From positions 620,001 to 684,000 of the forward strand of contig NZ_CP108474.1 of the NCBI RefSeq assembly GCF_036226445.1: a DNA stretch of 64,000 nucleotides, written 5' to 3'. This DNA is from Streptomyces sp. NBC_01255. GTDB taxonomy: Bacteria > Actinomycetota > Actinomycetes > Streptomycetales > Streptomycetaceae. Below the pieces are notes generated by a model, which saw nothing but the letters and a program-made list of their open reading frames with translations, did no database searches and had not been told where the DNA came from. Shown here one piece after another: positions 1-8,024 of the stretch. The position numbers and the translations under genes were made by a program. Every line of letters starts with the position of its first letter. Within the stretch, counting starts at the first letter, position 1.

Positions 1-175
1 AGGGCTGGTTCACGAAGCCGGCGGCCGGGCACGCCGAGGCCGAGCCGGCGGTCCCGGCCGTGGCCGTGGTCGGGGCCGCAGCCGTGGCCGGGGCCGCGGC
101 CGGCAGCAACGGCAGAAGAGCCGCTGTCGCCGCGACCACACAGTTCAGCGCGCGTCGGGACAGTCCGAGAAGCAC
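1..175 (-). CDS. Secreted protein, N-terminal fragment (cut by window start)
   Basis: On the minus strand a GTG codon at 175-173 follows a good ribosome binding site (AGAAGGAGCC, spacing about 5). It opens a frame of 58 codons running off the window. The translation starts with a short basic n-region (LLGLSRRALN), a hydrophobic stretch (VVAATAALLPLLPAAAPA) and an Ala/Thr-rich region ending in ACPAAGFVNQP, which looks like a Sec signal peptide and the first mature residues. Coding potential agrees with the strand of the esterase next to it. The mature domain lies outside the window, so the function cannot be given. Confidence 0.6.
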   Translation of the reverse strand, partial: MLLGLSRRALNCVVAATAALLPLLPAAAPATAAAPTTATAGTAGSASACPAAGFVNQP

Positions 176-243
176 GGAAGGCTCCTTCTCTGTGATCGTC
201 CGGGGATGGGCGGAGGACGGACGTGGAGCGGGGCGAGTGCCGC

Positions 244-1233
244 TCACGCCCTCCGCAGGCGGCCGATGATGCCGTCGATGTCGCGCTGCATCATGTCGTG
301 GCGGATGAAGTGGCCGCCGGGCAGCTCGTACCACTCGTGCGGGATTCCCGCGCCGCCGAGAAGGGACCGGAACTCCCGCTGACCCGCGAGAACCTGGGTC
401 TCGTTGACCGTGTCGAACCAGTTGATCGGGTCGGGGCTGGTGCCGGCGACGAGGAAGACCCGCTTGTGCCGGTAACTCTCGATCCGCTGGACCGGGTTGT
501 CCGCGCTGACGCGGGCCTCGTCCCAGAACGGCGCGCCGTAGATCGTGCCGCCGCCCAGGTCCAGGGCCGCGGCGGAGGCGTTGGCCCAGTGCCCCACGAG
601 GCCGCCTTCCCGGCGCAGGCTGGCCGGGCCGGAGTGGGCGCTCACGGAGGCGAAGTGGCCGTAGTACTTGGCGGCGTACTTCAGCGCGCCGAAGCCGCCC
701 ATCGAGAAGCCGGACACGGCACGGCCGTCGTACTCGGCGTACGTACGGAAGTTCGCGTCTATCCACGGGATCAGCTGCGCGATGTGGAAGTGCTCCCAGT
801 TCCGCGGGCCGACGTTGGAACTCACGGGGTTGGAGTACCAGCCCGCGTGCCCGCCGTCGGGCATGACGACGATGATCGGCTTGCCGGCGGTCCAGGCACG
901 GATGCCCTCGCGGTCGAACGTGATGAAGTCCTGGTCCGTGCCGCCACCGTGGAAGAGGTAGAGCACCGGGTACCTGCGCCCGCTCCAGTGGTAGTCGTCG
1001 GGGAGGAGCACGTTGACCGCGGGGTTCCAGCCGATCGCACTGGTCGAGAACCGGTAGTACCACATGCGGTGGTCGGCCTCGTTGTGGTCCACGATGTGCA
1101 GACCGAAGCCGTCACCGGCGGCCGACGCCGGCGCCGCCGCCCCCAGGACGCCTGCGGCACCCAGGGTCATCGCCGCCGAAAGACCACCGGCGGTCTTGAG
1201 GATGTTCCTGCGAGTGGGGTGCTGCGCGCTCAA
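244..1233 (-). CDS. Tat-exported esterase, alpha/beta hydrolase (esterase D / mycolyltransferase-like)
   Basis: This 329-residue protein begins with a twin-arginine signal (MSAQHPTRRNILKTAGG, then a hydrophobic Ala/Leu stretch ending ASA), so it should be exported folded. The mature part has the PF00756 esterase pattern: an early YLFHGGG oxyanion segment, the nucleophile elbow GFSMGGFG around residue 175, and a C-terminal GGHFIRHD that supplies the histidine. Aspartates follow the later FLVAGTSPD strand. The family includes acetyl xylan and feruloyl esterases, S-formylglutathione hydrolases and antigen 85 proteins; the signal peptide argues for an extracellular carboxylesterase, but the substrate cannot be told from sequence. 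It stands alone, with a 68-base gap to the fragment downstream, and is divergent from the collagenase. Confidence 0.88.
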   Translation of the reverse strand: MSAQHPTRRNILKTAGGLSAAMTLGAAGVLGAAAPASAAGDGFGLHIVDHNEADHRMWYYRFSTSAIGWNPAVNVLLPDDYHWSGRRYPVLYLFHGGGTDQDFITFDREGIRAWTAGKPIIVVMPDGGHAGWYSNPVSSNVGPRNWEHFHIAQLIPWIDANFRTYAEYDGRAVSGFSMGGFGALKYAAKYYGHFASVSAHSGPASLRREGGLVGHWANASAAALDLGGGTIYGAPFWDEARVSADNPVQRIESYRHKRVFLVAGTSPDPINWFDTVNETQVLAGQREFRSLLGGAGIPHEWYELPGGHFIRHDMMQRDIDGIIGRLRRA

Positions 1234-1344
1234 CGTGACCTCCAGGTAGGGAGCATGACGATGAGTCCGGAAGCGGTGCGGGACCCATGCCGCGCGCCGC
1301 TTCGGACCGTGCCGGCGCCGTCTGTCCGGGCCGGGCGAACGTGA

Positions 1345-1354
1345 GGTCTGGACC
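1345..1354. promoter_or_regulatory. DasR-like (dre-like) palindrome core
   Basis: GGTCTGGACC is a near palindrome matching the core of the Streptomyces DasR site (GGTCTAGACC) at nine of ten positions. The flanking bases match the extended consensus poorly. It lies about 112 bases upstream of the esterase start. DasR is the GntR-type global repressor of chitin and N-acetylglucosamine genes. This is a weak candidate only. Confidence 0.25.
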
Positions 1355-1545
1355 GTAGCAACGGGCGCGCGCGGGGAGACTCCGGAAGATTGCGGACTGA
1401 CAGACGGGGGCCGCGTCGGCTAGGCGCTCCTTCCGATGCTCCTCGGACATCGCAAACGCCTCAATCGCGGCGATCCGGTCTCGGCAGTGGACACCGTTTC
1501 CGTTGCGGGCCGGTCAATCTGGCCGAAACACTTCCCGCACGATGC

Positions 1546-1567
1546 GACATGTGAAATTTTACATGTC
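1546..1567. promoter_or_regulatory. 22-bp near-perfect palindrome upstream of collagenase gene
   Basis: The core ACATGTGAAATTTTACATGT (1547-1566), flanked by a matching G and C, is an inverted repeat with 10 of 11 arm positions paired. It is AT-rich in a strongly GC-rich region and ends 61 bases before the collagenase start. It has the size and symmetry of a dimeric repressor or activator site. No regulator gene is adjacent, so the binding protein is unknown. Confidence 0.55.
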
Positions 1568-1628
1568 ACACATCAGTCGCCCGTGTGTCCCCCGCACGTG
1601 GCCACAACGGCCCCGGAGGCCCCCACAG

Positions 1629-3956
1629 ATGCATCCCTTCCGGATATCGAAGGCCAACGCGCGAAGACTCCCTGCACTCGGCGCAGCCGTCTTCATCGCG
1701 CTCGGCCTGCTGACCCCGCGGAGTCAGGCGGCCTCCGTCGGCGCCACGACCCCGGTCGGTACGAACGCCACCGGAACCGCCGCCTCGGCGCCGCGGTCGA
1801 TCCCCGTCCCCAAGTCGCCCGACGCGATGAGCAACAGCTCCCGCTTCCGGATCTCCTCGCAGGACAGTGCCGCGGAGTCCTCCCCGGCACCCGCCCCGGT
1901 GCTCAAGCCCGTCAAGGTCGGCAAGCAGTCCTCGGCCGCCGCCGCGGACGACTGCAGTGACCTCTCCGGCGTCATCAACGCCACGGGCAGCGCGCTGGTC
2001 CAGCAGCTCAAGGCCCTCCCCCGAATCACCTGTACGTACCCGCTGTTCAGCCTCACCGGGGAGGACGCGCGCAAGGCCTTCCGCGAGCCCCAGATGGTGA
2101 CCGTCGCCAACGCGCTGCGCGACGCGTCCGCCACCTACTCGGGCAACAACAGCGCCGCCATCGGCCAGCTGGTGCTGTTCCTGCGCGCCGGCTACTACGT
2201 GCAGGACAACCACGCGGACGTCGTCGGCGACTACGGCACGGCGCTGGACGGCGCGGCGCTCGGCGCGCTGGACGCGTTCTTCGCCTCGCCGCGCAGCAAG
2301 GACGTCACCGACGCCAACGGCGAGATCCTCAACGAGGTCGTCACGCTGATCGACAGCACCCACGCGGCGGGCCGGTACGCCGGCGTCGTCAAGTGGATGC
2401 TCGGCAGCTACGACGGCACCTGGCCGAGCCAGATGAACCTCTCCATGCAGCACGTCGAGTGGGTCGTCGAGAACGGCTTCAAGGCCAGGAACGACGACCG
2501 CGGCTGGCGGGCCGCCCTCAAGGCCGACCCCGCCATCCTCGACACCTGGGCCGGCTTCATCACGCGCAACAGCGCGCAGCTGAACCGCCTGGACGTCGTC
2601 AGCAACGTCGGCCGCTTCCTCGGCCACGCCCTCGACGTCCCCGAGCTCAAGGACCGGGTCCGGCCGCTGCTGAAGGACCTGATCAACCGCTACCCGAACG
2701 TCGGCCCCACCGCGCCGATCACCATGAACCTGGGCTGGTACACGCGCCAGTACGACAGGGGCAACTGCGCGGCCTACGCCATCTGCGACCTGGGCGACCG
2801 CGTCCTCCCCGCGATCCTGCCGATCCAGCACACGTGCACCCCGGGCCTGAAGATCCGCGCCCAGGACATGTCCCCCGGACAGCTGGCCGCCACCTGCACC
2901 AGCCTCGTCAACCAGGACGCGTACTTCCACCGGGTCATCGGCGACAAGGGCGCGATCCCCGGTGACGTGAACACGAACCTCGAAGTCGTCGTCTTCGACG
3001 ACTACACCAACTACTCGCTGTACGCCTGGGCCATCTACAACATCGACGTGGACAACGGCGGCATGTACGAGGAGGGCAACCCGGCCGCCGCCGGCAACCA
3101 GGCCCGCTTCATCGCCCACGAGGCCCACTGGCTGCGCCCGGACTTCGAGATCTGGAACCTCAACCACGAGTACACCCACTACCTCGACGGCCGCTACAAC
3201 ATGGCCGGCGACTTCGAGGCGGGCATGACCACGCCGACCATCTGGTGGGTCGAGGGCATCGCCGAGAACATCTCGTTCGGCTACCGCAACGAGCGCAACG
3301 CCGACGCGATCGCCGAGGCCGGCAAGAAGACGTACAAGCTCAGCGACCTCTTCGACACCGTCTACGGCCAGGAGGCGGACCCCGAGGTCAACTCGAACCG
3401 CGTCTACCGCTGGGGCTTCCTCGCGGTCCGATACATGCTCCAGGCGCACCCCGCCGACGTCGAGACCGTGCTCACCAAGTACCGCGCGGGTGACTGGAAC
3501 GGCGCCCGCACCTTCCTGAAGCAGACCATCGGCACCGGCTACGACGCCGACTTCGCCACCTGGCTGACGACCGCCTGCGCGACGAACGACTGCGGTCCGC
3601 TGCCGGAGGCCTCGGCCCCCTCCGCCCAGCTCTGCACCATCAGCGACCCCCGCCAGTTCGACAAGAACTGCCGCCGGGACAACCTCGCCGCCACCACCGG
3701 CAACTACAGCTACCACTTCGTGTACCTGCCGGCCGGCCTCAAGCAGCTGACGATCACCAGCAGCGGCGGCACCGGCAACGCCGACCTGTACTACGGCAGC
3801 AGCTGGGCCACCACCGGCAGCTACCAGGCGAAGTCCACCAACGCCGGCAACGGCGAGACCCTGACGATCGACAACCCGCCGTCCGGCTGGGTGTACTTCA
3901 GCCTCGCCGCCGCGCAGGACTTCAGCGGCGTGAGCCTCTCCACGCAGTCCAAGTAG
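1629..3956 (+). CDS. Secreted M9 family collagenase with C-terminal pre-peptidase (PPC) domain
   Basis: The protein is about 775 residues long from the ATG at 1629, chosen because CGGAGG lies 8-10 bases upstream and a signal peptide follows at once (KANARRLPALGAAVFIALGLL). Longer in-frame starts would bury the signal. An N-terminal helical activator region precedes the peptidase domain, which carries the zinc motif HEYTH (near 3169-3183) and the downstream glutamate in WWVEGIAEN, the gluzincin arrangement of M9 collagenases. The last 100 residues (FDKNCRRDN to the end) form a PPC beta domain, common in secreted metalloproteases. There is no PKD or collagen-binding repeat beyond it. The enzyme should hydrolyse native collagen or gelatin outside the cell. 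The gene is monocistronic, with a strong terminator after it and a 22-bp palindrome before it. Confidence 0.93.
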   Translation: MHPFRISKANARRLPALGAAVFIALGLLTPRSQAASVGATTPVGTNATGTAASAPRSIPVPKSPDAMSNSSRFRISSQDSAAESSPAPAPVLKPVKVGKQSSAAAADDCSDLSGVINATGSALVQQLKALPRITCTYPLFSLTGEDARKAFREPQMVTVANALRDASATYSGNNSAAIGQLVLFLRAGYYVQDNHADVVGDYGTALDGAALGALDAFFASPRSKDVTDANGEILNEVVTLIDSTHAAGRYAGVVKWMLGSYDGTWPSQMNLSMQHVEWVVENGFKARNDDRGWRAALKADPAILDTWAGFITRNSAQLNRLDVVSNVGRFLGHALDVPELKDRVRPLLKDLINRYPNVGPTAPITMNLGWYTRQYDRGNCAAYAICDLGDRVLPAILPIQHTCTPGLKIRAQDMSPGQLAATCTSLVNQDAYFHRVIGDKGAIPGDVNTNLEVVVFDDYTNYSLYAWAIYNIDVDNGGMYEEGNPAAAGNQARFIAHEAHWLRPDFEIWNLNHEYTHYLDGRYNMAGDFEAGMTTPTIWWVEGIAENISFGYRNERNADAIAEAGKKTYKLSDLFDTVYGQEADPEVNSNRVYRWGFLAVRYMLQAHPADVETVLTKYRAGDWNGARTFLKQTIGTGYDADFATWLTTACATNDCGPLPEASAPSAQLCTISDPRQFDKNCRRDNLAATTGNYSYHFVYLPAGLKQLTITSSGGTGNADLYYGSSWATTGSYQAKSTNAGNGETLTIDNPPSGWVYFSLAAAQDFSGVSLSTQSK

Positions 3957-3965
3957 GCCGGTTCA

Positions 3966-3998
3966 CCGGGGCCGGCCGGCAGTTCCGGCCGGCCCCGG
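3966..3998. terminator. Bidirectional hairpin terminator after collagenase gene
   Basis: Perfect 14-bp arms (CCGGGGCCGGCCGG at 3966-3979 and its complement at 3985-3998) enclose a five-base loop CAGTT. It starts 10 bases past the collagenase stop and lies between that gene and the convergent TetR gene, so it can serve both. There is no U-tract, as usual in Streptomyces. Confidence 0.8.
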
Positions 3999-4026
3999 CG
4001 TACGCGGCCTACTCGGCGCACGCGGC

Positions 4027-4638
4027 CTACCCGGCGTACGCGGACGGGTCCTGGCGGCCCAGCCCTTCGACCTCGGCGTCGATGGCTTCGCTCATCAGCG
4101 TCCGGGCGTGGGAAATCTGGAGCGTTCCGCTGAGCCAGCGCATGCTCAGGCCCTCCAGGAGGGCGGTGAGCCGCTCGGCGGCGGCCGAGAGAGCCGCTGC
4201 CGGAGCCATCGGCCGGACCTCGCCCAGCAGCTCCGCCACCTCCTGGACCCAGACCGCCGTGGCTCTCGTCAGGTCTTCCCGCAGGACTTCGTCGAAGACG
4301 GCGCTGGCGCGCAGCTCGCCCCAGGCGCTGCTGTTCTCCCTGACCTCGGTCGTGTCCTGGAGTTCGGGCAGAAGCGTCTGGTCGAGTTCTTCCCGCGGGC
4401 CGAGCGGTGCGGCGTCCGGCTCGCGATGGGTCGTGTAGTGCGCGGCACGGTCGCTGATGAACTCCAGCGTCTTGAGCAGGATCCCGGTGCGGTCCTTGAA
4501 GTGGTAGTAGATCAGCGCGGTGGACACGCCCGCCTCGGCGGCCAGCTCCTCCACGCGCAGGCCGCGGACCCCGCGCCGGGCGATCACCCGGGCGGCGGCT
4601 TCGAGGATCTGAGTGCTGCGAGACGCCATGACCCGCAC
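4027..4638 (-). CDS. TetR/AcrR family regulator (copy A of an inverted pair)
   Basis: This is a 203-residue TetR repressor with an N-terminal helix-turn-helix (EELAAEAGVSTALIYYHFKDR) and a ligand-binding C-terminal region. I prefer GTG at 4638 because GGAG lies five bases upstream; ATG at 4629 is the alternative (200 residues). It is clearly paralogous to the divergent gene at 4737, sharing RVIAR-GVRGLR, VSTALIYYHFKDR, TLEFISDRA, SAWGELRASA and RWLSG. The operator at 4675-4694 sits between the two starts, so auto- and cross-regulation is likely. There is no structural target gene beside it. The ligand is unknown. Confidence 0.88.
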   Translation of the reverse strand: MRVMASRSTQILEAAARVIARRGVRGLRVEELAAEAGVSTALIYYHFKDRTGILLKTLEFISDRAAHYTTHREPDAAPLGPREELDQTLLPELQDTTEVRENSSAWGELRASAVFDEVLREDLTRATAVWVQEVAELLGEVRPMAPAAALSAAAERLTALLEGLSMRWLSGTLQISHARTLMSEAIDAEVEGLGRQDPSAYAG

Positions 4639-4674
4639 TTTATCTCCCCCCGCAGCCACCATCCGTCCGCAACT

Positions 4675-4694
4675 TTGACTAAAGATTCAGTCAA
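4675..4694. promoter_or_regulatory. TetR-type palindromic operator between divergent tetR genes
   Basis: TTGACTAAAGATTCAGTCAA has perfect six-base outer arms (TTGACT/AGTCAA) and 8 of 10 paired positions in total. It lies in the only AT-rich part of the 98-base space between two divergent TetR genes, 42 bases before the plus-strand start. Symmetry, length and position match a TetR-family operator. TTGACT could double as a -35 element for the plus-strand gene. Confidence 0.7.
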
Positions 4695-4736
4695 TATGCG
4701 ACACTGCTGGTTCAGACCACTCACGAGGGGGATCAC

Positions 4737-5318
4737 GTGGCGACGGACCGCAGAAGGGCCATCTTGGAAGGTGCCGCCCGGGTCATAGCCCGGAGCGGAG
4801 TCCGCGGGCTGCGCATGGAGGAGCTGGCGACCGAGGCCGGGGTGTCCACCGCGCTGATCTACTACCACTTCAAGGACCGGGCCGGCACCCTGCGGCACAC
4901 CCTGGAGTTCATCAGCGACAGGGCCGACCGGTACACGTCCGACGAGGACGGCGTCGGCGGGCCCCTCGACGCCCTGCAGGAGCTGGAGCGGTCCCTCCTC
5001 CTGGAGTTCCAGGACGTTCCCGAGGTCCGTGAGAACAGCACCGCGTGGGGGGAGCTGCGCGCCAGTGCGATCTTCGAGCCCGAGCTGCGCGGCGATCTGG
5101 CCAGGGCCACGCTGGCCTGGATCCACGATGTCGCGGACCTCTTGAGCTGCGTACGGCCGACAGCTCCCGCGCCGGCCCTCACGGCATCCGCGGAGAGGCT
5201 CACCGGACTTCTGGAGGGGCTCAGTACGCGCTGGCTCAGCGGCGCCCTGCCCCTGCCCCACGCCCGCGAACTGGTGAGGGAGGCGGTGTCCATCGAGGTC
5301 GAGCGCCTGAGCCACTGA
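4737..5318 (+). CDS. TetR/AcrR family regulator (copy B of an inverted pair)
   Basis: This is a 193-residue TetR protein starting at GTG 4737 behind GAGGGGG. The helix-turn-helix (MEELATEAGVSTALIYYHFKDR) is nearly identical to that of the divergent gene at 4638. The C-terminal ligand domain has diverged more but keeps the WGELRASAIF and LLEGLSTRWLSG blocks. The two arose by inverted duplication. Near-identical recognition helices imply that both bind the shared operator at 4675-4694, perhaps as heterodimers. A short tandem repeat follows the stop codon. The regulated genes are not evident here. Confidence 0.88.
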   Translation: MATDRRRAILEGAARVIARSGVRGLRMEELATEAGVSTALIYYHFKDRAGTLRHTLEFISDRADRYTSDEDGVGGPLDALQELERSLLLEFQDVPEVRENSTAWGELRASAIFEPELRGDLARATLAWIHDVADLLSCVRPTAPAPALTASAERLTGLLEGLSTRWLSGALPLPHARELVREAVSIEVERLSH

Positions 5319-5322
5319 ACCG

Positions 5323-5354
5323 CTGAGTCCCTGAGTCCCTGAGTCCCTGAGTCG
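5323..5354 (+). repeat. CTGAGTCC tandem repeat (four 8-bp units)
   Basis: Four head-to-tail copies of CTGAGTCC follow directly, the last with one change. Degenerate copies and a second short repeat (GAGCAGCCGAT, near 5357 and 5391) continue to about 5392. The run lies immediately after the TetR copy B stop codon and is non-coding. An 8-bp unit suggests replication slippage; no function is apparent. Confidence 0.8.
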
Positions 5355-5496
5355 CCGAGCAGCCGATGCGCCGAGTCCCTGAGCAGCCGATCTCGCGACA
5401 CGAAGCCCTTGTGCGCACCACCGGCCGGAGGGCGTGCACCCTGTTCGCAGGGCAGTGCGTGACGCCTGCCGTGCGAGTTCCTGATCGGAGACCCTG

Positions 5497-6390
5497 TTGT
5501 CCGACACCCGCCGACGCGAGCCGAGCCGCGGCAGGCTCGTGCCCGTCGTGCTGGCCTGCGTCCTGATCGCGGCAGCCGTCGCCTTCGGCACATGGCTCCA
5601 GATCGGCGAACGCCAAGCCCTCGACACCGTGTACGGGGTGGGCAGCCCGGCTCCCGACCGCGTGGACGTCGACGCCTCGATCCAGCGTGTCGACGCCGCC
5701 GGCCGGGAGCTGATCCTGCGCGTCCAGGTGACCCCACGGGGAGACCTGGCCGAGGCCGGCGGCGTCTCCCCCACCGAGGACCTCGCGATCCAGACCTCGA
5801 CCTCCACCCGGGGCGACCTGTCCTTCCCGGCGCACAGCCGTATCGCGACCATGGACCTGCCCGTCACCCTGACCGGCGGCTCGATCACGGACTACCCCTT
5901 CGACGCCTACGACGCGGCGATCGAGTTCAGTGCCGCCCAGGGAGGCCGGAAGGTCCCGGTCCACGTGACGCTGTCCAACAGCGACGCGCTCTTCGCGGCC
6001 ACGGTGGACGCCTCGGACGTCGACGGGACCGCGGTCTTCGACGTCGGTTTGGGGCGCTCCAACAGCGTGCTGATCTTCGCCGGCTTCATGATGGCCGCCA
6101 TGTGGGCGCTCGCCGTCTCGGTGCTCATCGGAGCGTGGTTCCTCGTCACCCGGCGCAAGGGCCTGACCTGGCCGGCGCTCGGCTGGATGGCCGCCACGCT
6201 CTTCGCCCTGGCGGCCTTCCGCAACACGGCCCCGGGCGCGCCGCCCATCGGCTGCCTCATGGACTACATCGCGTTCCTCTGGGCGGAGACGGTCGTCGCC
6301 TTCTGTCTCGTCACCGTGGTCGTCGCCGGCTTCACGGCGGAGCGCCGGCCACCGAGTGCGGAGACGCCATCGGACACGCACGGTAAGTGA
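5497..6390 (+). CDS. DUF4436 family membrane protein
   Basis: The 297-residue protein starts at TTG 5497, supported by CGGAGA six bases upstream. One N-terminal membrane helix (LVPVVLACVLIAAAVAFGTWL) is followed by an extracytoplasmic beta-rich region of about 165 residues. Three further hydrophobic helices lie near the C-terminus (SVLIFAGFMMAAMWALAVSV, ALGWMAATLFALAAF and AETVVAFCLVTVVVAGF). This architecture and the PFDAYDAAIEF block match DUF4436 proteins of actinobacteria, whose function is not established. A 110-base gap separates it from the permease downstream on the same strand, so it may or may not be cotranscribed. Confidence 0.75.
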   Translation: MSDTRRREPSRGRLVPVVLACVLIAAAVAFGTWLQIGERQALDTVYGVGSPAPDRVDVDASIQRVDAAGRELILRVQVTPRGDLAEAGGVSPTEDLAIQTSTSTRGDLSFPAHSRIATMDLPVTLTGGSITDYPFDAYDAAIEFSAAQGGRKVPVHVTLSNSDALFAATVDASDVDGTAVFDVGLGRSNSVLIFAGFMMAAMWALAVSVLIGAWFLVTRRKGLTWPALGWMAATLFALAAFRNTAPGAPPIGCLMDYIAFLWAETVVAFCLVTVVVAGFTAERRPPSAETPSDTHGK

Positions 6391-6500
6391 CGCCCCCGGC
6401 GCCGCCGGCGGGATCCCGCGCATGCACGTGCGGCCGGGGCTTCCTACGATGAAGGGACAGGTCTCGCGGTTCTTTCGGGGTTCGACCGGAGCGAGGGAAC

Positions 6501-8012
6501 ATGGCAGCAGCCGAGCATACCGAGCCCGCCGAGCCCGCCGGACAGCCGGCGGAACTCAAGCACAACGCGATCGGCTTCGTGGACGCCCTCGTCATCGGGC
6601 TCAACTCCACGTCCCCCGCGTACTCCCTCGCGGCCGTGATCGGCCCGATCGTCGCACTGGTCGGGATCTACGCCCCCGGGGTGATGTTCGCGGCCTTCGT
6701 GCCGATGCTGCTGATCGCGTCGGCGTTCTACTACCTGAACAAGGTCGACCAGGACTGCGGCACCACCTTCTCCTGGGTCACCCGCGCCATGGGCCCGTGG
6801 GCGGGCTGGCTCGGCGGCTGGGCCATCGCCATGACCGGCGTCCTGGTCGTCGGCTCGCTCGCCGACGTGGCCGTCACCTTCGGCCTGCTCGCCGTCGGCC
6901 TCGACAGCTGGGTGGACAACACCTTCGTACGCCAACTGCTCACGGTGCTGCTCATCCTCGTGATGACGGCCATCTGCGTCATCGGCACCGAACTGTCGGC
7001 GAAGCTCCAGAACGTCCTCATCCTGGCGCAGGTCGTCTGCCTGCTGATCTTCGTCGCGGTGGCCTTCTACGCCGTCTACGCCGGCACGAGCAAGTACGAC
7101 TCGGTCGAACCCGCCCTCAGCTGGCTCAACCCGTTCGGCGCCGGTGGCGCTGCGCTGACCGGCGGGCTGCTCCTGGGCGTCTTCATCTACTGGGGCTGGG
7201 AGTCGGCGGTCAACCTCACCGAGGAGGTCAAGGACTCCGCGATCGCCCCCGGCAAGGCGGGACTCTGGTCGACCGTCATCCTGCTCGTGACGTACGTGTC
7301 CGTGGGCTTCGCGGTCGTGGCCTACGCCGGTCCGACGTTCCTGGCCGAGAACGCCGGGGAAGAGGAGTTCATCTTCGCGCAGCTCGCCGGGGACGTGATG
7401 GGCGGCTGGGACTGGATCCTGCTGATGGCCGTCTGCACCTCCGCGATCGCCTCCACGCAGACCACCATCATCCCGGCGTCGCGTACCGCGCTCTCCATGG
7501 CACGCCGCCGGGCGCTGCCCGCGCACTACGGCCACGTCAGCCGGCGCTTCCGCACCCCTGACGTAAGTACGTGGTGGGTCGCCGGCATCGCCATCGCCTG
7601 GTATCTCGTGGTGAACCAGATCAGCACCAACGCCCTCTTCGACTCGCTGACCGCGCTCTCGCTGCTGATCGCCTTCTACTACGCGCTCACGGGCCTCGCC
7701 TGCGTGATCTACTACCGCCGTCACCTCTTCAAGAGCGTCCACAACCTCCTGTTCATCGGCGTCGGCCCCCTGGTCGGTGCCGGGCTGCTGGCGTGGCTCC
7801 TGGTGAGGTCGGTCTCCGACATGTCCGATCCGGAGAACTCGTACAGCGGCACCTCGTGGTTCGGCCTCGGGCCCCCGCTCGTCATCGGCATCGGCATCGC
7901 CGTCGTCGGCGTGGTCATCATGCTCGTACGGCGCCTGTGGGCACCGGCGTTCTGGGAGGAGCGCCCCAGTGTCGCCGACCCGGCTCTGGTCCCCGATCAC
8001 AAGGAGTCCTGA
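6501..8012 (+). CDS. APC family amino acid permease
   Basis: This 503-residue polytopic membrane protein has about 12 hydrophobic helices. The N-terminal region (NAIGFVDALVIGLNSTSPAYSLAAVIG) carries the unwound helix-1 signature of APC superfamily amino acid/polyamine transporters, and a conserved helix 8 region reads ASTQTTIIPASRTALSMAR. The ATG at 6501 has GGAGCGAGG just upstream. The substrate is probably an amino acid or amine taken up with a cation, but residues do not allow a specific call. The gene ends 12 bases before the convergent beta-lactamase-fold gene. Confidence 0.85.
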   Translation: MAAAEHTEPAEPAGQPAELKHNAIGFVDALVIGLNSTSPAYSLAAVIGPIVALVGIYAPGVMFAAFVPMLLIASAFYYLNKVDQDCGTTFSWVTRAMGPWAGWLGGWAIAMTGVLVVGSLADVAVTFGLLAVGLDSWVDNTFVRQLLTVLLILVMTAICVIGTELSAKLQNVLILAQVVCLLIFVAVAFYAVYAGTSKYDSVEPALSWLNPFGAGGAALTGGLLLGVFIYWGWESAVNLTEEVKDSAIAPGKAGLWSTVILLVTYVSVGFAVVAYAGPTFLAENAGEEEFIFAQLAGDVMGGWDWILLMAVCTSAIASTQTTIIPASRTALSMARRRALPAHYGHVSRRFRTPDVSTWWVAGIAIAWYLVVNQISTNALFDSLTALSLLIAFYYALTGLACVIYYRRHLFKSVHNLLFIGVGPLVGAGLLAWLLVRSVSDMSDPENSYSGTSWFGLGPPLVIGIGIAVVGVVIMLVRRLWAPAFWEERPSVADPALVPDHKES

Positions 8013-8024
8013 GACGTCTCCCGG

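Larger units (their letters stand above)
1234..1628. other. 395-base divergent intergenic region
   Basis: This stretch separates the esterase (minus) from the collagenase (plus) and holds no convincing ORF. It contains two candidate operators listed separately (1345-1354 and 1546-1567). The segment 1545-1570 is strikingly AT-rich for this genome. No clean sigma-70 type promoter pair could be picked by eye. Confidence 0.7.

Noticed and set aside
1522..1531. TGGCCGAAAC as an AdpA site upstream of the collagenase gene
   Set aside because: It misses the consensus TGGCSNGWWY at the conserved G, and such degenerate sites occur often by chance.
1566..3716. A 716-codon open frame antisense to the collagenase gene
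   Set aside because: It has no signal, domain or ribosome site; long antisense frames are expected in GC-rich coding DNA, and the plus strand has an intact HEYTH metalloprotease.
5323..5392. CTGAGTCC repeats as a CRISPR-like or regulatory array
   Set aside because: Units are directly adjacent with no spacers and follow a stop codon; simple slippage is enough.
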